This document shows, in pieces, positions 35,570 through 43,698 of a stretch of 64,000 bases of DNA. The stretch covers positions 1 through 64,000 of the forward strand of contig CAZKCO010000033.1 of the NCBI GenBank assembly GCA_964551335.1. The letters run 5' to 3'. The DNA is from Tunicatimonas sp964551335. GTDB taxonomy: Bacteria; Bacteroidota; Bacteroidia; Cytophagales; Cyclobacteriaceae. A program made the position numbers and the translations under genes. Under the pieces are notes generated by a model. It was not told the origin of the DNA and ran no database searches. It saw only the letters and a program-made list of their open reading frames with translations. Position 1 is the stretch's first letter; each line of letters opens with the position of its first letter.

Positions 35570-36451
35570 TTGGCGTATTCCGTTGGAAATTACAACCTAG
35601 CTAGAAAAATTAAGGACCCCCAGTTCAGCATTGATCGTATTGACCAGTACGACCTGCTACTGCTGGCTGGGCAATACGATTTTCAGTTCGCTGTGGTAGA
35701 TGCTCAGCAGCATCGATGCCTGTTAGTAGAAGATTATACATTTTCTGGTTCTGAGGCCGATGTGGGTGAAACCTACCGGGCTCTTATTGAAGAGCATCAG
35801 CTTCTGATGGCTGGATACTGGAATAGAGTGAAGCTGGCGGTAAAAAGCCAGCACTTCACTTTAGTACCATCTGCTTACTTTTCAGCAGAGAATACTGTCC
35901 ACTATCTCACCCTGGTTACTGACACCCCAACGAGTAAATACACAGTAAATCATTATCTGGTTAAAGAGCTTGATGCAGTGATGGTATTCGGAGCTGAAAA
36001 GCAGTTAGTTGAAAGACTCCGAAATACCTACCCGTCTCAGGATGTTGGAATAATCAGCCAGGGTAGCGCATTTATTAAGGGGGTTCAACAGGCTGATACT
36101 GGTTCTTACTACCGGAGTATGTACCTCCTTGTAGACCGGCAACACGTTAGCGTAATTGTAGAAGAAGACCATAAGCTCATACTCTACAACCGTTTTGCTT
36201 ACCGCACCCCAGATGATATCGTGAAGTATATTCTGACCGTATTTCAGAAATCAGAAATGGATCAGAACGAAACGAGAGTAACCGTCTGGGGAAACATTCC
36301 AGCGCAATCTGAGCAATATTTAGCCCTGTACCGTTATATCCGGGAGCTCACCTACGGAACGAAGCCTGACTTTCTGGAATTCTCTCACGTGTTTGACGAA
36401 GCTCCGGAGCATCAGTACTTTGATTTGTATAGTATGTACCTCATTGAGTAA
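35570..36451 (+). CDS. DUF3822 family protein
   Basis: 293 aa, apparent TTG start (MAYSVGNYNLARKI). It has an actin/ASKHA-like two-domain look with LLLLAGQYDFQFAVVD and SMYLLVDRQHVSVIVEE. In Bacteroidota, DUF3822 genes are typically neighbours of coaD, and here coaD follows after 5 nt; this context supports the call. The role is unknown. Confidence 0.75.
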   Translation: MAYSVGNYNLARKIKDPQFSIDRIDQYDLLLLAGQYDFQFAVVDAQQHRCLLVEDYTFSGSEADVGETYRALIEEHQLLMAGYWNRVKLAVKSQHFTLVPSAYFSAENTVHYLTLVTDTPTSKYTVNHYLVKELDAVMVFGAEKQLVERLRNTYPSQDVGIISQGSAFIKGVQQADTGSYYRSMYLLVDRQHVSVIVEEDHKLILYNRFAYRTPDDIVKYILTVFQKSEMDQNETRVTVWGNIPAQSEQYLALYRYIRELTYGTKPDFLEFSHVFDEAPEHQYFDLYSMYLIE

Positions 36452-36456
36452 TTGCT

Positions 36457-36909
36457 ATGGAACGCATAGCCCTTTTTCCCGGCTCATTTGACCCCTTCAC
36501 CCGGGGGCACGAAGATATTGTACGGCGGGGGCTATCGCTGTTTGACAAAATAATAGTAGGTGTAGGCCACAATAGCCGGAAGAAGCGCTACTTCCCTATT
36601 GACACCATGCTGGAATATATCCATCAGACTTTTCAGGATGAAGACCGGATTGAAGTAATTACCTACGATGAGCTTACGGCCGCTTTAGCCAAGCGTTTCA
36701 AGGCACAGTATCTACTTCGCGGATTGCGTAATACTACTGATTTTGAATACGAAAATAGTATTGCCCAGGTAAACCGCTACCTGAATACTGAGTTAGAAAC
36801 TGTTTTTCTAATTACCTCTCCGCCCTACGCCCACATTAATTCATCCATTATTCGAGAAGTACACCGCTACGGTGGTGATGTGAATGAATTTCTTCCCTAC
36901 AAGCTCTAA
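36457..36909 (+). CDS. coaD: Phosphopantetheine adenylyltransferase
   Basis: 150 aa. It adds AMP to 4'-phosphopantetheine, the fourth step of CoA synthesis. Seen: PGSFDPFTRGHEDIVRRG with the TxGH motif at 15-18, VGVGHNSRKKRYFPI and the C-terminal VFLITSPPYAHINSSIIRE. Functionally it links with panC and panD 5 kb away. It overlaps the convergent Nudix gene by 4 nt. Confidence 0.97.
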   Translation: MERIALFPGSFDPFTRGHEDIVRRGLSLFDKIIVGVGHNSRKKRYFPIDTMLEYIHQTFQDEDRIEVITYDELTAALAKRFKAQYLLRGLRNTTDFEYENSIAQVNRYLNTELETVFLITSPPYAHINSSIIREVHRYGGDVNEFLPYKL

Positions 36910-37577
36910 TTTTCCATTTTTCGGTAGTACTGTCGGAATACATAACGGATGGAAAAATAAGAACCGTAGAGTGCCTGATGAGCCTGATGAGCAGTCATCC
37001 AGCGTACTTCAGTAATTCCTTCTTCAGTTTGAGGCTTTAGTCGGCTCTCATCCAGGCAATCCATTGCAAACCAGTAAGTCTGCTTTAAGTATTTCTTTTT
37101 GTTACGGGTGTAGGTGTGCCAGGTCTGACAAATCTCGTCAAGAGGGGTTACCCGTACTCCGCATTCTTCTTCTACCTCCCGAACCGCTCCATCTACGGGA
37201 GATTCTTTCTTTTCCAGTTTGCCCTTTGGCAGATCCCACTTTCCCAATCGGTGAATCATCAGTACTAAATCACCTTGGCGAACAATGCCACCCCCCGCCT
37301 GCACAATCTTGAACTGATCCTTTACCAATTTCACCGTCTCTGCCAGATCGGCCACCGCAAACGTAATGCTGTCCAGGTTCTTTACTTTCTTTTTACTGAA
37401 ATAGTCTAGCGCAGCCTTGATGTACCGCGGGTTAGCGTAGTTCACCAGCACATCGTCCTTAAGCTTGGCTTGAGCAATATCGGTGGCCAGAGCGTTCACC
37501 GTATAATCGTACGGTATATCGGGTAAGGCTTGCACCGAGGCAAAAACGACGGGAGTATCGTTTACGAAAAGTTTCAT
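36906..37577 (-). CDS. Nudix hydrolase with N-terminal extension
   Basis: 223 aa. The Nudix box lies at about 116-140 (PKGKLEKKESPVDGAVREVEEECGV). The first 85 residues form an extra domain (MKLFVNDTPVVFAS to LAETVKLVKDQF) that is not part of the Nudix fold and is seen in Bacteroidota Nudix proteins close to coaD. Substrate unknown. Confidence 0.88.
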   Translation of the reverse strand: MKLFVNDTPVVFASVQALPDIPYDYTVNALATDIAQAKLKDDVLVNYANPRYIKAALDYFSKKKVKNLDSITFAVADLAETVKLVKDQFKIVQAGGGIVRQGDLVLMIHRLGKWDLPKGKLEKKESPVDGAVREVEEECGVRVTPLDEICQTWHTYTRNKKKYLKQTYWFAMDCLDESRLKPQTEEGITEVRWMTAHQAHQALYGSYFSIRYVFRQYYRKMEN

Positions 37578-37597
37578 AGCTTGATAGTCATGGGCTA

Positions 37598-37627
37598 TTG
37601 CAGAACGAACGCGAAGTTATAACTTTA
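37598..37627 (+). promoter_or_regulatory. Possible primary-sigma promoter of the YbjN-PspA genes
   Basis: TTG (37598-37600), exactly 19 nt, TAACTTTA (37620-37627), one mismatch to TAnnTTTG; the ATG at 37674 is 46 nt downstream. Confidence 0.4.
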
Positions 37628-37673
37628 CGTAGACAACATACAATACCAAACACTCTTTAAACTCCTGACTATT

Positions 37674-38066
37674 ATGGTTGCACATTTTGACAAAGTAAAA
37701 AACTTTTTACTCGATCTGGAATTTGAAATACAATCGGAAGACCCGGCTGAGGGGCTACTGGTTATTACCGACGAAGACAAAGGCATTAGCCACCTAATTC
37801 TGGATTGCGAAGAAGATATTTTGTTGCTGGAACAGTACGTTTTTCACCTGAAGAGCGACAACGAATCCGCCACGCTTAAACGACTGATGCAGATTAATCG
37901 CTATCTGGTACACGGAGCATTGGTGCTAGACGAAGAGAACCGGGTTATTTTCCGGGATACACTAGAGCTGGAAAACCTGGACCGTAACGAACTGGAAAGC
38001 TCAATCAACGCTATTGGTCTTATGATGGCCGAATACGCCAACGAGTTTATCGAGTTTGCCTCCTAG
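37674..38066 (+). CDS. YbjN-domain (type III chaperone-like) protein
   Basis: 130 aa. The alpha/beta plan (FDKVKNFLLDLEFEI, GLLVITDEDKGISHLILDCEEDILLLEQYVF, LKRLMQINRYLVHGALVLDEENRVIFRDTLE) matches YbjN/YjfI-like proteins of the T3SS-chaperone fold. It precedes a PspA gene by 171 nt. Such proteins travel with PspA and DUF4178 in membrane-stress clusters, so an adaptor role is likely by context. Confidence 0.75.
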   Translation: MVAHFDKVKNFLLDLEFEIQSEDPAEGLLVITDEDKGISHLILDCEEDILLLEQYVFHLKSDNESATLKRLMQINRYLVHGALVLDEENRVIFRDTLELENLDRNELESSINAIGLMMAEYANEFIEFAS

Positions 38067-38127
38067 ACAGGGTGTTATAGTGTTATAGTTCTTAGTGTTA
38101 TCGTACTTTAAGACAATAACACCGCGC

Positions 38128-38145
38128 GGCGGCCGCCATAACACT
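38128..38145. repeat. 18-bp copy of the GGCGGCCGCC palindrome arm
   Basis: GGCGGCCGCCATAACACT is identical to 5475-5492. Matching AGTGTTAT left arms stand at 38094-38101, with similar GTGTTATA strings from 38082. It lies in the gap between the YbjN and PspA genes and belongs to the same repeat family as 5467-5492. Confidence 0.65.
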
Positions 38146-38237
38146 CTAGCACCTTAACACTCTAATACGGCAAACTACAACACTACAAAACTTTTATCCG
38201 TAATATTTGATACGCAAAAAATCTTAACTACTGTACT

Positions 38238-38960
38238 ATGAGCATTTTCAGAAGAATATTTAAAGTAGGTGAAGCCCAGGCCCACTCGGCCATTGATAAG
38301 ATAGAAGACCCGGTAAAAATGAGTGAGCAGGCTATCCGTGATCTAAAAACTGATTTGAATAAAGCCTTAGAAAGCCTGGCGGAAGTGAAAGCCCTGGCTA
38401 TTCGCACCCGCCGCGATATGAAAAACTACCAGCAGCAATCAACCGACTACGAAAAGAAAGCGATGCTGCTGCTGCAACGAGCCCAGCAGGGGCAACTAGA
38501 CCCTAACGAAGCTGACCGCCTGGCGAGCGAAGCGCTCAGCCGTAAAGAGCAGGCAGATAAGCAGCTAACTCAAACTCAGGGTGAAGTACAAAAATACGAT
38601 AATATGACGGCCAACTTGGAGGCCAAAGTGAACGACCTGAAGAGCCAGATTTCTACCTGGGAGAACGAAATAAAAACGTTGAAAGCTCGCGCCAAAGTAA
38701 GCACCGCTACCAAAAAGCTTAATAAGCAGCTAGCCGGAATTGATTCTTCCAGCACGGTAGCCATGCTAGAGCGAATGAAAGCCAAAGTGGAAGAAGAGGA
38801 GTCTTTAGCCGAATCGTACGGTGAAATTGCGGCGGCCCCCAAGTCTTTAGACGACGAAATTGATAAAGCTATCGGCAGCGGAAGTGGCTCCGATAAGCTA
38901 AAAGAATTGAAAGCCCGAATGGGTATTAGTGAGCCTAAGCAGTTAGGTGGGGGTGAATAA
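38238..38960 (+). CDS. pspA: PspA/IM30 family membrane-stress protein
   Basis: 240 aa, nearly all helical coiled coil as in ESCRT-III/PspA proteins. Family start MSIFRRIFKVGEAQAHSAIDKIEDPVKMSEQAIRDLK is clear, followed by LAEVKALAIRTRRDMKNYQQQ. PspA oligomers bind damaged inner membrane. It lies between the YbjN-like gene and the DUF4178 gene (21-nt gap), the arrangement expected for a PspA-DUF4178 operon. Confidence 0.93.
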   Translation: MSIFRRIFKVGEAQAHSAIDKIEDPVKMSEQAIRDLKTDLNKALESLAEVKALAIRTRRDMKNYQQQSTDYEKKAMLLLQRAQQGQLDPNEADRLASEALSRKEQADKQLTQTQGEVQKYDNMTANLEAKVNDLKSQISTWENEIKTLKARAKVSTATKKLNKQLAGIDSSSTVAMLERMKAKVEEEESLAESYGEIAAAPKSLDDEIDKAIGSGSGSDKLKELKARMGISEPKQLGGGE

Positions 38961-38981
38961 GCAGCCTATTAGCCACCGCCT

Positions 38982-39617
38982 ATGGACATGAATGCCGTCA
39001 TTATTTTCTCTCTGGTACTAATTGGAATAGCTGTGTACTTCTGGCAACGAAATAAGAAAAACAAAAAGTTAGAAAACGGGCAAGACAATGCCCCTCAGGA
39101 GTTTCATTTGGAAAACGTACGCCCGGGCGGCCTGATTCATCTGATGAACGTAGGCCCGATGATGGAGGAATACGACGTCAGTATTGTGTCGCGTAGCGTA
39201 TACCGGGCCGGGCAGAACGACGAATGGTACGAGCTGGAAGGCGAAGCCGCCAAGGGAAAAGTTTGGATTACGCTGGAATACGACGATGGGTTAGACGTTA
39301 CCTTGGCTACTCGCAAACTCAAATTGCGCGACTTACCGGTGGTCCGTAACGACCTGGATACGATGGACGAGAACGGTAATGGTGAATTTGACTTTGAGGG
39401 TAAGACCTTCTACTACGAAGTATCGGGAGAGGCCTCTTACTTTCCCGATGGTCGTATCTCTCCCGATAACGAAGAGTTTTTTTACTATTGGGAGTTTGAA
39501 TCTGGCGATAGCAGCGAATTCATCAGCATTGAAGAATGGGAAAATGGCCGCTTTGATGTAACCGTAGCTCACCCCATCAAAGAATCGCAAGTGAAAATTT
39601 TCAGCTTGGGGCAGTAA
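38982..39617 (+). CDS. DUF4178 domain membrane protein
   Basis: 211 aa. One N-terminal membrane helix (about 4-21) with a KKNKK stop, then a beta-rich DUF4178 domain (GGLIHLMNVGPMMEEYDVSIVSRSVYRAGQNDEWYELEGE). The domain usually occurs next to PspA and is thought to work at the membrane with it. It ends 6 nt before the convergent VTT gene. Confidence 0.85.
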   Translation: MDMNAVIIFSLVLIGIAVYFWQRNKKNKKLENGQDNAPQEFHLENVRPGGLIHLMNVGPMMEEYDVSIVSRSVYRAGQNDEWYELEGEAAKGKVWITLEYDDGLDVTLATRKLKLRDLPVVRNDLDTMDENGNGEFDFEGKTFYYEVSGEASYFPDGRISPDNEEFFYYWEFESGDSSEFISIEEWENGRFDVTVAHPIKESQVKIFSLGQ

Positions 39618-39623
39618 ATCCAT

Positions 39624-40265
39624 TTACTGATGCGCAGCAATCCGTTTGCGAAAGGCCGGGCGAATTAATAGCCATAATACTGGTGGCAGAAATACACTGG
39701 TGAGCAAAGCAATGGTCGGATTAGCGTTTCCGGCGTAGCCGATAGCCGCGTAGGTGAACCCCAGCGGTAGCGATCCGCAGGCCAGGGCGGCGTAAAATAG
39801 CTTTCTCGGCATCCGGGTTAGTCCGGCCATGCAGGCAATCACTTCCGGAAAAACCGGCAGCCAGCGCGAAAGCACCACTACCCAACCACCAATCCGCTGA
39901 TTAATTTGCTGAGCCTTTTCAAAATCTTTTGGCCCCAGCAGCCAACGAGCCGCGTCCTCACCTAACCCGCGACACAGTTCGTAGCCCAAAGCCCCTGCCA
40001 GTAACGAGCCAAAAGCACTGAGCAATCCCCCAACTAACCACCCGTACAAAAAGCCTAGGGATGCCATCACTAGGGTAGCGGGCATAGGAAGCAGCAGGTC
40101 GGAGAGTAATAGAATGATGCCCGCCAGCCAGCCCCATCCTCCGAAGGTGCGCAGCCAGTTTACGGTACCGCCCTCTGAGAAGAAACCCATCAGCGAATCC
40201 CCCCAAATGAAAAAAGGAATTAGCACTAAAACCGCTAAACCCAAAAAAAGCCAGACTAATCGCAT
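39624..40265 (-). CDS. VTT-domain (TVP38/TMEM64 family) membrane protein
   Basis: 213 aa from MRLVWLFLGL (the Met at 40304 adds a polar stretch unlike the family). Five or so membrane helices. The VTT core is seen: LLLPMPATLVMASLGFLYGW, GSLLAGALGYELCRGLG, and VVLSRWLPVFPEVIACMAGLTRMP. VTT proteins are lipid scramblases or DedA-like transporters in the inner membrane. Divergent from the flavin-type protein at 40322. Confidence 0.88.
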   Translation of the reverse strand: MRLVWLFLGLAVLVLIPFFIWGDSLMGFFSEGGTVNWLRTFGGWGWLAGIILLLSDLLLPMPATLVMASLGFLYGWLVGGLLSAFGSLLAGALGYELCRGLGEDAARWLLGPKDFEKAQQINQRIGGWVVVLSRWLPVFPEVIACMAGLTRMPRKLFYAALACGSLPLGFTYAAIGYAGNANPTIALLTSVFLPPVLWLLIRPAFRKRIAAHQ

Positions 40266-40321
40266 ACCACAAGTATCGGTAAAATCTCGTACTTTCACGA
40301 ACAACCTTTCTTCAGATACTT

Positions 40322-40765
40322 ATGCCTAAGCCCGTACCTCAACCCATCAATAAAAGCGATTTACCCCAGCTTGCCCAACAAACCATGCAAGCCGCTAAGT
40401 TTCCTATGCTAGCTACGATAGATGAATCTCAACCTCGCGTACGCCCCGTATCGCCCGTTCGCACCGATGGCTTTACGGTCTATATCGCTAATCTGAGAAG
40501 CTACCACAAAACGCGGGAGATAGAAGCTAATTCGCGGGTGGAGTTATGTTATCTGGATCAGGATCATAACCAGGTACGTATTACCGGCCAAGCCGAAGTA
40601 GTCGCCGACCGAAACCTGCTACAAGAAATCTGGGATTCGTATAAACTATTGCAGCAGTTCCTCGGCTCACTAGACAACCCCGAACTCATCGTCTACCGCA
40701 TCGTTCCCCAGCGAGTCCGCTACATGCGCGAATGGGCGTTGGAGTATTATGAAGTACCTTTGTAA
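40322..40765 (+). CDS. Pyridoxamine 5'-phosphate oxidase family protein
   Basis: 147 aa, a small split-barrel flavin-binding protein. Seen: AAKFPMLATIDESQPRVRPVSPVRTDGFTVYIAN, and VELCYLDQDHNQVRITGQAEVV. These proteins bind FMN, F420 or haem; the substrate is unknown. The residues for true PdxH activity are not evident. Confidence 0.87.
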   Translation: MPKPVPQPINKSDLPQLAQQTMQAAKFPMLATIDESQPRVRPVSPVRTDGFTVYIANLRSYHKTREIEANSRVELCYLDQDHNQVRITGQAEVVADRNLLQEIWDSYKLLQQFLGSLDNPELIVYRIVPQRVRYMREWALEYYEVPL

Positions 40766-41129
40766 TGATGAATTTCTTGCGTATAGCTCACCGTAGTGTT
40801 CTGCAAGGACACTGCTATGCACCGATGAAAAGAGAGGCTTTGTCCAAGACACGTAGTCCCGGCATGATAATTCTTAGCTAGCTTTCATTCAGGTTTGATA
40901 AGTAGAGATTCCTCCGCCAAAAAGTACCTCTAAGGAAATGTGGCCGGGACAAAGTCCCTGGTTATCATAAAAGGTTTGGAGTGCCCTTTCAGAACACTCC
41001 AAACAGCATAAGACAAATGGGATTTGGAATATTATGAAGCACCAATCTAATGATTAATGAGCGATGATTGATGAACAATGAATGCTATCACTAAAGTATT
41101 ACAGGTCATTAATCATTCGTCATTATTCA
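40766..41129. other. 364-nt gap with several hairpins and inverted repeats
   Basis: No gene is seen. It holds a hairpin AGTGT/ACACT (40795 region), an inverted pair GTCCCGGC (40856-40863) / GCCGGGAC (40943-40950), a perfect 10-bp stem GTTTGGAGTG (40974-40983) / CACTCCAAAC (40995-41004) with an 11-nt loop, and an ATTGATGAA-type stretch near 41060 mirrored near 41110-41133. It could be the remains of a small palindromic element. Confidence 0.5.
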
Positions 41130-41999
41130 TCAATTTTTCTTTCGGGCTTTCTCCAATTGATCCCACATTTCGGAAGGAATAGCATCAAGATGACTGAACT
41201 CTCCGGCTCCCTGTAGCCATTCGCCCCCGTCGATGGTAATCACTTCCCCATTGACGAAGCTGCTGTAATCAGACATCAGGTAGGCGGCTAGATTGGCCAG
41301 CTCCTGATGTTCACCCACACGCTTGAGCGGGTTCTTTTTCGCGGGATCAAACTTTTTGACCAGATCACCGGGTAGCAGCCGGCTCCAGGCACCTTCGGTG
41401 GGGAACGGACCGGGTGCAATGGCGTTGGAACGGATGTTATACTTGCCCCACTCTACGGCTAGGGAACGGGTAAGCGCCAGTACACCCGCTTTTCCGCAGG
41501 CCGAGGGAACCACGTAGCCCGAGCCTGTCCAGGCGTAAGTGGTTACAATGTTAAGCATGGTTCCGGGTTGTTTTTGCTCGATCCAGTGCTTACCGAAAGC
41601 CAGCGTATAGTTATAGGTTCCCTTCAACACAATGTCCACCACAATATCGAACGCCCGGTGCGATAGCCGTTCGGTAGGACTGATAAAGTTACCCGCCGCA
41701 TTGTTGATCAGGCCATCCACTCGCCCGAATTTTTCCACGGTTTTTTCTAGTACATTTTCAACTTCTTCGTACTTACGCACGTCGCAGGCAATGGGCAGCA
41801 CGCTGCCTCCGGTGGCTTCTTCCAATTCTTTGGCCGACTGATCTAGTACTTCCTGCTTACGGCTGGCAATTACTACGTTGGCTCCGAGTTGGAGGAAGTA
41901 GGTGGTCATGGATTTTCCTAAGCCGGTGCCTCCCCCGGTAACTACAATGGTTTTGCCGACTAAAGCATTATCGCGCAACATTCCTTCGGTATTCATCAT
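41130..41999 (-). CDS. SDR oxidoreductase, 2,4-dienoyl-CoA reductase-like
   Basis: 289 aa. The Rossmann motif TGGGTGLG and the NNAAGNF motif are clear. The block SACGKAGVLALTRSLAVEWGKYNIRSNAIAPGPFPTEGAWSRL closely follows the peroxisomal/mitochondrial 2,4-dienoyl-CoA reductase pattern. The usual catalytic Tyr of SDRs (YxxxK) is Ser here, as expected for this branch, which uses other residues. It likely reduces unsaturated acyl-CoA with NADPH. It lies 47 nt after the type III PKS on the same strand; co-transcription is possible. Confidence 0.9.
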   Translation of the reverse strand: MMNTEGMLRDNALVGKTIVVTGGGTGLGKSMTTYFLQLGANVVIASRKQEVLDQSAKELEEATGGSVLPIACDVRKYEEVENVLEKTVEKFGRVDGLINNAAGNFISPTERLSHRAFDIVVDIVLKGTYNYTLAFGKHWIEQKQPGTMLNIVTTYAWTGSGYVVPSACGKAGVLALTRSLAVEWGKYNIRSNAIAPGPFPTEGAWSRLLPGDLVKKFDPAKKNPLKRVGEHQELANLAAYLMSDYSSFVNGEVITIDGGEWLQGAGEFSHLDAIPSEMWDQLEKARKKN

Positions 42000-42045
42000 A
42001 TTTTTGGGTTTTAAATGTGAAGTGACAAAGGTAGCAATACTTGAC

Positions 42046-43176
42046 CTAAAGTGCCTCTACGCGAAGCAGCATACTTTCTAGTGTTAAGCCGGGGCCGAAG
42101 GCTAATCCGAGTACCGATTTGTCGTTGTCGGCTACGGTTAAATCTTGCCAGAGGGCTTGTAGCACAAACAGAATGGTGGCCGAAGACATATTCCCGTACT
42201 GCTGCAGTACCTGGTAGGCGTAACGATTGTCGTGCTTTTCCATCGAGAGTGCCTGCTCAATTACCTGCAAAATTCGCTTGCCGCCGGGGTGAATAGTATA
42301 GAAGTCTGGTTTCTCCTGCACCTCAATATCGGCATTACCAGTGCTCCAACTGAGTTCCTCTAAAAGTCGCTGAGTGAGTTGATGTACGCCTCGCTTAATC
42401 ACTTCGGGTACGTAGGTAGAGAGCTTCATTTCAAAACCGTGGTTGCCAATCTGCCAGGCCATCTCCTGACTGGCTTCCGGCACCAGGTCGCAGTGAAATC
42501 GCTCCATTGAAAGCTGTAACGTGTTTTCGAATTTCTGACCCGTGATAAGTGCGGCCGATGAACCGTCAGCAAAGAGCGCATTTGCCAGCAGGTTATCTTC
42601 GTCTTTCCCCTTCTGAAAGTGCAGGGTGCAAAGCTCGGTACATACGATCAGCACATTCGCTTCGGTATTGGCCCGCACGATATTGTCCGCAACCTTCAGC
42701 GCGTTGAAAGCCGCGTAACAACCCATAAAGTTGATGGCGGTACGCTGTACCTGATACGACAGCCCCAACTGATGAATAAGCTCAATATCTACCCCGGGCG
42801 CGTACATTCCGGTGCAACTCACAAAAATAAGATGGGTAATCTGATTAGTGTCTAACTGCGGAAGTTGATGTAAACACTGCTTGGCAGCTCGGTAGCTTAG
42901 GGACAATGCTTCCCGCTCGTACACCTCCATCCGGCGCTTAATGGGGGGAAAAGGCTCTAAGTCAGAGGTGTTGGGATAAAACGAATTACTGTCGTTTCTG
43001 TAGTCACTCAGTACCGAATGCCGGTACTGTATACCAGTTGCTCGGTAGAGGGCGTATAATCGTCTCTTCTCTGCTTCGTCTAACTCCAGCACGTTCGCCA
43101 TAAAATCGGCGATGGTAGATTGTGAGGTGCGATAGTCCGGTACTGCCGTCCCAATAGCAGCGATATAGCTTTTCAT
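42046..43176 (-). CDS. Type III polyketide synthase (chalcone/stilbene synthase-like)
   Basis: 376 aa, typical homodimeric type III PKS. The catalytic triad is intact: Cys153 (NFMGCYAAFNAL), His296 (YTIHPGGKRIL) and Asn329 (QQYGNMSSATI). It should condense an acyl-CoA starter with malonyl-CoA units to give pyrones, resorcinols or similar small polyketides. The next gene downstream is the dienoyl-CoA-reductase-like SDR. No methyltransferase, oxidase or desaturase sits beside it. The starter cannot be predicted from sequence alone. Confidence 0.95.
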   Translation of the reverse strand: MKSYIAAIGTAVPDYRTSQSTIADFMANVLELDEAEKRRLYALYRATGIQYRHSVLSDYRNDSNSFYPNTSDLEPFPPIKRRMEVYEREALSLSYRAAKQCLHQLPQLDTNQITHLIFVSCTGMYAPGVDIELIHQLGLSYQVQRTAINFMGCYAAFNALKVADNIVRANTEANVLIVCTELCTLHFQKGKDEDNLLANALFADGSSAALITGQKFENTLQLSMERFHCDLVPEASQEMAWQIGNHGFEMKLSTYVPEVIKRGVHQLTQRLLEELSWSTGNADIEVQEKPDFYTIHPGGKRILQVIEQALSMEKHDNRYAYQVLQQYGNMSSATILFVLQALWQDLTVADNDKSVLGLAFGPGLTLESMLLRVEAL

Positions 43177-43318
43177 TGAGTATATAAGTCAAAAAAAACC
43201 GAGTTGTTTAGCGATTTCTGTGATTCTTAATGTTCTTAAAAAAAGAATATTTATATTAGAGAGTTTATCGTTAAAAAACTATCTGTAAGCCTTTATTGGT
43301 TAAAGATATAATGCTGCT

Positions 43319-43549
43319 ATGAAGGACGAAGAAATTTTGAGATTAATCGAGCTTTTGAGCGAGGAGGCCCGCCAAACCAAGAGGTTGGCTAATGCTGCTG
43401 AAAAAACCGCTTTAGCAGCAGGAAAGACTGCCGATGCCGCCATGAAACGCGCGGATGCTGCCTGGGAGATCGTTATGATTACCCGCAACCAAACTCAGGA
43501 CACATTGGATAGATTGAACCGCCCTTGGTGGAAGAAGCTACTGGGATAG
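43319..43549 (+). CDS. Small coiled-coil protein, unknown
   Basis: 76 aa. It is mostly one Ala/Lys/Glu/Thr-rich helix (EEARQTKRLANAAEKTALAAGKTADAAMKRADAA) ending in basic PWWKKLLG, which may touch the membrane. It starts an AT-richer stretch. No family recognised. Confidence 0.55.
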   Translation: MKDEEILRLIELLSEEARQTKRLANAAEKTALAAGKTADAAMKRADAAWEIVMITRNQTQDTLDRLNRPWWKKLLG

Positions 43550-43698
43550 ATATGAAGATAGCCGAAGAACCAAAAGAGCCCGAGTTTTTGCCAGTGCGCT
43601 GACAAAGAGCTTTAGCAATCAACGAATTCACAACTCAACCGTTGAGAATGTGTGTGATTTATCAGAAATAGAATTTGAATAAGAGTAACATTTGTCAC

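Noticed and set aside
41050..41130. CRISPR-like repeated ATTGATGAA/AATGA strings
   Set aside because: Units are short, degenerate and not regularly spaced; they form an imperfect inverted repeat and not an array.
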